From Streptomyces sp. DH41 (GTDB lineage Bacteria > Actinomycetota > Actinomycetes > Streptomycetales > Streptomycetaceae): a stretch of 64,000 bases of DNA. Below, piece after piece: positions 60,806 to 64,000 of this stretch. The stretch is from the NCBI RefSeq assembly GCF_029813785.1, contig NZ_JARVKY010000018.1, forward strand, positions 1 through 64,000, in the 5' to 3' direction. Both the position numbers and the translations under genes were made by a program. The notes under the pieces were generated by a model. It saw only the letters and a list, made by a program, of their open reading frames with translations, ran no database searches and was not told where the DNA came from. Positions within the stretch are counted from its first letter, which is position 1. Each line of letters opens with the position of its first letter.

Positions 60806-61858
60806 ATGCCCCAGCAGCCCGTGACCGAACAGCGGCCGATCGAGCAGCGGACGACCGAGCGACAGGCGACCGAGCAGCAGCCCGTCCATCGACTGGTGCC
60901 CTCACCGGCCGGCCGCATCCACCTGGTGGAGCAGGGCAGCGGACCGCTGGTCCTCCTCGTCCACGGCTTCCCCGAGTCCTGGTACTCCTGGCGTCACCAG
61001 CTCCCCGCGCTGGCCGCCGCGGGCTTCCGCGCCGTCGCCGTCGACGTACGCGGCTACGGACGCTCCTCCCGGCCCGACGCGGTGGAGGCGTACCGGATGC
61101 TCGACCTGGTGGCGGACAGCGTCGCCGTGGTGGAGGCCCTGGGCGAGCGGTCCGCCGTGATCGTCGGCCACGACTGGGGCGCGAACATCGCCGCGCACTC
61201 CGCGCTGCTGCGGCCCGACGTGTTCCGCGCGGTCGGCCTGCTGAGCGTGCCGTACACGCCGCCGGGCGGCCCGAAGCCCAGCGACGTGTTCGCGGGCATG
61301 AGTGACCCCGCCGGCCCGTTCGCGGGCCAGGAGTTCTACGTCTCCTACTTCCAGGAGCCCGGCCGGGCCGAGGCCGAGATCGAGCCCGACGTGCGCGGTT
61401 GGCTCGCGGGCCTCTACGCCGCCCTGTCCGCCGACACCATGCCCGCCCCGGAAGCGCTCGACCCGCACTTCGTCGCCCCCGGCGGCAGGATGCGCGACCG
61501 GTTCCCGGACGGCCCGTTGCCGTCCTGGCTGACCGAGGAGGCGCTGGACGTCTACGCCGGGGAGTTCGAGCGCACCGGTCTGACCGGCGCCCTCAACCGC
61601 TACCGCAACATGGACCGCGACTGGGCCGACCTGGCCGCCCACCAGGGCGCCCCCATCACCCAGCCCTCGCTGTTCCTCGGCGGCAACCGGGACGCCTCCA
61701 CCACCTGGCTGTCCGACGCGATCGAGGCGTATCCGACCACCCTGCCCGGCCTGACCGCCTCGCACCTCCTCGACGGCTGCGGCCACTGGCTCCAGCAGGA
61801 GCGCCCCGAGGAGACGAACCGGCTGCTCATCGAGTGGCTGGCCGCACTCCCCGGCTGA
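60806..61858 (+). CDS. alpha/beta hydrolase, epoxide hydrolase-like
   Basis: 350 residues. Gln/Thr-rich start with repeats of TEQ/RxQ type, then the fold from about 37 (HLVEQGSGPLVLLVHGFPESWYSWRHQLPALAA). Nucleophile Asp in VIVGHDWGANIAAHSA (about 125), catalytic His in LLDGCGHWLQQERPEETN (about 329), HGFPES oxyanion motif. Fits soluble epoxide hydrolases. GAGGAG lies ahead of ATG 60806. Confidence 0.92.
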   Translation: MPQQPVTEQRPIEQRTTERQATEQQPVHRLVPSPAGRIHLVEQGSGPLVLLVHGFPESWYSWRHQLPALAAAGFRAVAVDVRGYGRSSRPDAVEAYRMLDLVADSVAVVEALGERSAVIVGHDWGANIAAHSALLRPDVFRAVGLLSVPYTPPGGPKPSDVFAGMSDPAGPFAGQEFYVSYFQEPGRAEAEIEPDVRGWLAGLYAALSADTMPAPEALDPHFVAPGGRMRDRFPDGPLPSWLTEEALDVYAGEFERTGLTGALNRYRNMDRDWADLAAHQGAPITQPSLFLGGNRDASTTWLSDAIEAYPTTLPGLTASHLLDGCGHWLQQERPEETNRLLIEWLAALPG

Positions 61859-61975
61859 CCGCCGCCACAGGCCCCGTACGGCCCCGCGGGCCGCGTCTCC
61901 GGGTCGGCCCCCGTCCGGCCTCGTCCGGCCCGGGGGCCACTCGAACATCCGCCCGTCACCGGATAGCCTCCGGCC

Positions 61976-62986
61976 ATGGCGAACGGTCAGGCGAATGATC
62001 AGCTGAGTGGTCACGCGAATGGTCAGGCGAACGGTCAGGCGAACGGTCAGTGGTATCCCCGGGAGTGGCCGGACCGCATCCGCGCGCTGACGGCCGGAAC
62101 CCTCACCCCGGTCACCCCGAAGCGCGCGGCCACCGTCATGCTCCTCAAGGACACCAGGAGCGGCCCCCACGGCGGCACCGACGCTGAAGCCGGTACCGGG
62201 CCGGGCCCCGCCGTCCACATGCTGCGCCGCCGTACCTCCATGGCGTTCGCCGGGGGCGCGTACGCCTATCCGGGTGGCGGTGTCGACCCGCGCGACGACG
62301 ACCGTGACATCGGCTGGGCGGGCCCCACGCGCGCGTGGTGGGCTGACCGGCTCGGCGTCGACGAGGCGGGCGCCCAGGCGATCGTCTGCGCGGCCGTACG
62401 CGAGACGTACGAGGAGGCGGGCGTCCTGCTCGCCGGGCCGACCGGCGACTCGGTGGTCGGTGACACGACGGGCGAGGACTGGGAGCGGGACAGGGCCGCC
62501 CTGGTCGACCGCGAGTTGTCCTTCGCGGAGTTCCTGGACCGCCGGGGCCTCGTGCTGCGCTCGGACCTGCTGGGCGCCTGGGCCCGCTGGATCACCCCGG
62601 AGTTCGAGTCCCGGCGCTACGACACGTGGTTCTTCGTGGCCGCGCTTCCGGAGGGGCAGCGCACTCGCAACGCCTCCACGGAGGCCGACCGCACGGTGTG
62701 GATCACCCCTGCACAGGCGGCGGCCGGGTACGACAGGGGCGAGCTGCTGATGATGCCGCCGACGATCGCGACCCTGCGCGGTCTCGCGGCGTGCGGTACG
62801 GCGGCCGAGGCGCTCGCGTCGGCTCCGGGCCGCGACATGACGCCGGTGCTGGCCGAGGCGCGGCTGGTGGGCGGCGAGATCGTGCTCTCCTGGCCGGGAC
62901 ACGACGAGTTCACCCGGCACGTGCCGACGAGCACGGCGCAGGCGTCGACGACACCTTCCGACCCGACCGGGGGAGCCCCCGCATGA
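61976..62986 (+). CDS. NUDIX hydrolase
   Basis: 336 residues. Repeated NGQAxGQ start encoded by 12-base repeats near 61981-62048, then the NUDIX domain: AVHMLRRRTSMAFAGGAYAYPGGGVDPRDDD and AAVRETYEEAGVLL (the REtyEEaGv box, about 141-154). A long helical C-terminal region follows (NASTEADRTVWITPAQAAAGYDRGEL). Probably hydrolyses a nucleoside diphosphate derivative. Stop overlaps the MBL gene (ATGA). Confidence 0.9.
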   Translation: MANGQANDQLSGHANGQANGQANGQWYPREWPDRIRALTAGTLTPVTPKRAATVMLLKDTRSGPHGGTDAEAGTGPGPAVHMLRRRTSMAFAGGAYAYPGGGVDPRDDDRDIGWAGPTRAWWADRLGVDEAGAQAIVCAAVRETYEEAGVLLAGPTGDSVVGDTTGEDWERDRAALVDRELSFAEFLDRRGLVLRSDLLGAWARWITPEFESRRYDTWFFVAALPEGQRTRNASTEADRTVWITPAQAAAGYDRGELLMMPPTIATLRGLAACGTAAEALASAPGRDMTPVLAEARLVGGEIVLSWPGHDEFTRHVPTSTAQASTTPSDPTGGAPA

Positions 62987-63825
62987 CGGACGCAGCAACA
63001 CTGCCCGGACAGCCGCGCGGCGGCGTCCTGTCGGGCCCGGCCACCGCGCGCGCGGTGAACGTCCTCGCGCCCAACGCCTCCGCGATGACCCTGGACGGGA
63101 CGAACACCTGGATCCTCGCCGAGCCGGACTCCGACCTGGCCGTCGTGGTCGACCCGGGCCCGCTGGACGACACACACCTGCGGCACGTCGTCGACACGGC
63201 CGAGCGGGCGGGCAAGCGCGTCGCCCTCACTCTGCTGACCCACGGTCACCCGGACCACGCGGAGGGCGCCGCGCGCTTCGCCGAGCTGACGCGCACGAAC
63301 GTACGGGCCCTGGACCCGGCGCTGCGGCTGGGCGACGAGGGGCTGGCCGCCGGTGACGTGATCGGGGTCGGCGGCCTGGAGCTGAGGGTCGTACCGACCC
63401 CCGGGCACACGGCCGACTCCCTGTGTTTCCATCTCCCGGCGGACCGGGCGGTCCTGACGGGTGACACGGTCCTGGGCCGCGGTACGACGGTGGTGGCCCA
63501 CCCCGACGGCCGTCTCGGCGACTACCTGGACTCCCTGCGCAGGCTCAGGTCGCTCACGGCCGACGACGGGGTGCGCACGGTGCTCCCGGGCCACGGTCCC
63601 GTCCTGGAGGACGCCCAGGGCGTCGTGGAGTACTACCTCGCCCACCGTGCCCATCGCCTCGCCCAGGTCGAGACGGCCGTGGAGGACGGTCACCGGACGC
63701 CGGGCGAGGTCGTCGCCCGCGTGTACGCGGACGTCGACCGCTCACTGTGGCCGGCGGCGGAACTGTCGGTGCGGGCGCAGCTGGAGTACCTGGGCGAGCA
63801 CGGGCTCATCCAGCTGCCCGACTAG
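62983..63825 (+). CDS. MBL fold metallohydrolase
   Basis: 280 residues. Metal site LLTHGHPDHAEGAARF (HxHxDH at about 86-91), further ligands in VVPTPGHTADSLCFHL (about 148) and LTGDTVLG (about 166), then LPGHGPVLEDA (about 202). A LACTB2-type C-terminal helical part (YADVDRSLWPAAELSVRAQLEYLGEHGLIQL) suggests a beta-lactamase-like endoribonuclease or thioesterase. Coupled to the NUDIX gene; convergent with crp. Confidence 0.93.
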   Translation: MTDAATLPGQPRGGVLSGPATARAVNVLAPNASAMTLDGTNTWILAEPDSDLAVVVDPGPLDDTHLRHVVDTAERAGKRVALTLLTHGHPDHAEGAARFAELTRTNVRALDPALRLGDEGLAAGDVIGVGGLELRVVPTPGHTADSLCFHLPADRAVLTGDTVLGRGTTVVAHPDGRLGDYLDSLRRLRSLTADDGVRTVLPGHGPVLEDAQGVVEYYLAHRAHRLAQVETAVEDGHRTPGEVVARVYADVDRSLWPAAELSVRAQLEYLGEHGLIQLPD

Positions 63826-63928
63826 GACTGCCCGGCCGGGGGCCGACCGACCAGTTCTGCCCGACCAGTGCGCCTGGCCGGGTCTGCCTCGCCGGGTCTG
63901 CCCAGCCGGGGCGATCCGGCCGGGGCCG

Positions 63929-64000
63929 TCAGCGGGAGCGCTTGGCCAGCCGCTCCACGTCCAGCAGGATCACCGCGCGGGCCTCCAGGCGGAGCCAGCC
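63929..64000 (-). CDS. crp: Crp/Fnr family regulator, C-terminal end only
   Basis: The last 23 codons plus stop lie in the window. They read GWLRLEARAVILLDVERL with a basic close, the wing after the helix-turn-helix of the Streptomyces cAMP receptor protein as remembered. The rest of the gene lies to the right of the window. Confidence 0.85.
   Translation of the reverse strand, partial: GWLRLEARAVILLDVERLAKRSR

Overview
The window is high-GC actinobacterial DNA with GTG and TTG starts, long leaders, leaderless-looking genes and many ATGA/GTGA gene overlaps. A chain of Streptomyces hallmark genes (wblA, a flotillin, the ybaB-recR-DUF5063 block, lysC-asd, a SigE-type sigma factor, paired ArsA-like ATPases, the end of a Crp gene) makes it a Streptomyces chromosome core region. 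From memory, unchecked, the order resembles the S. coelicolor SCO3571-SCO3621 interval.

Layout. 0.1-9.5 kb: variable genes (DUF3515-like protein, ECF sigma factor with SnoaL tail, GntR regulator plus class III aminotransferase, DJ-1/PfpI protein with MarR repressor, Ser/Thr kinase, SLATT-like 2TM protein). 9.8-11.5 kb: ybaB-recR-DUF5063. 11.5-14.5 kb: an accessory patch (XRE-DUF5753/DUF397 pair, two proteins of unknown role). 14.7-19.4 kb: lysC with an internal beta-subunit start, asd, then a sigma factor with a translationally coupled membrane protein. 19.4-29.1 kb: SURF1, S9 peptidase, TrkA-type NAD-binding membrane protein, NfeD-like protein and flotillin, PucR regulator, zinc ribbon protein, XRE/DUF2975 pair. 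29.4-33.9 kb: two cation/proton antiporters and a KhtT-like subunit. 34.1-38.1 kb: MBL hydrolase, XRE-cupin regulator, remnant of a divergent EamA transporter gene, PaiB-like, B3/B4 and MOSC proteins.

38.24-51.55 kb is a complete-looking pSAM2-type actinomycete integrative and conjugative element (AICE) of about 13.3 kb in the 3' half of a tRNA-Pro(CGG) gene. It is bounded by perfect 48-base direct repeats and carries int, xis, a rolling-circle-type repSA, a cluster of small spread genes, an FtsK/TraB-like translocase and a KorSA-like GntR repressor with three matching operators. It also has a second GntR repressor whose GTGGC/GCCAC operators link a DUF1152 protein, a small zinc finger protein and an ATP-binding protein. 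Next to attL sits a low-GC cargo gene encoding a DUF262 domain joined to an AlbA_2/Schlafen-like domain, the best candidate here for an undescribed defence factor.

51.6-64 kb returns to core genes: Pr6Pr membrane protein, metallophosphoesterase, YqeY, class A PBP, wblA, ArsA-like ATPase pair, DUF4177, RidA, epoxide-hydrolase-like protein, NUDIX, MBL hydrolase, and the last 23 codons of crp on the minus strand. All names rest on reading translations by eye; no database search was run.
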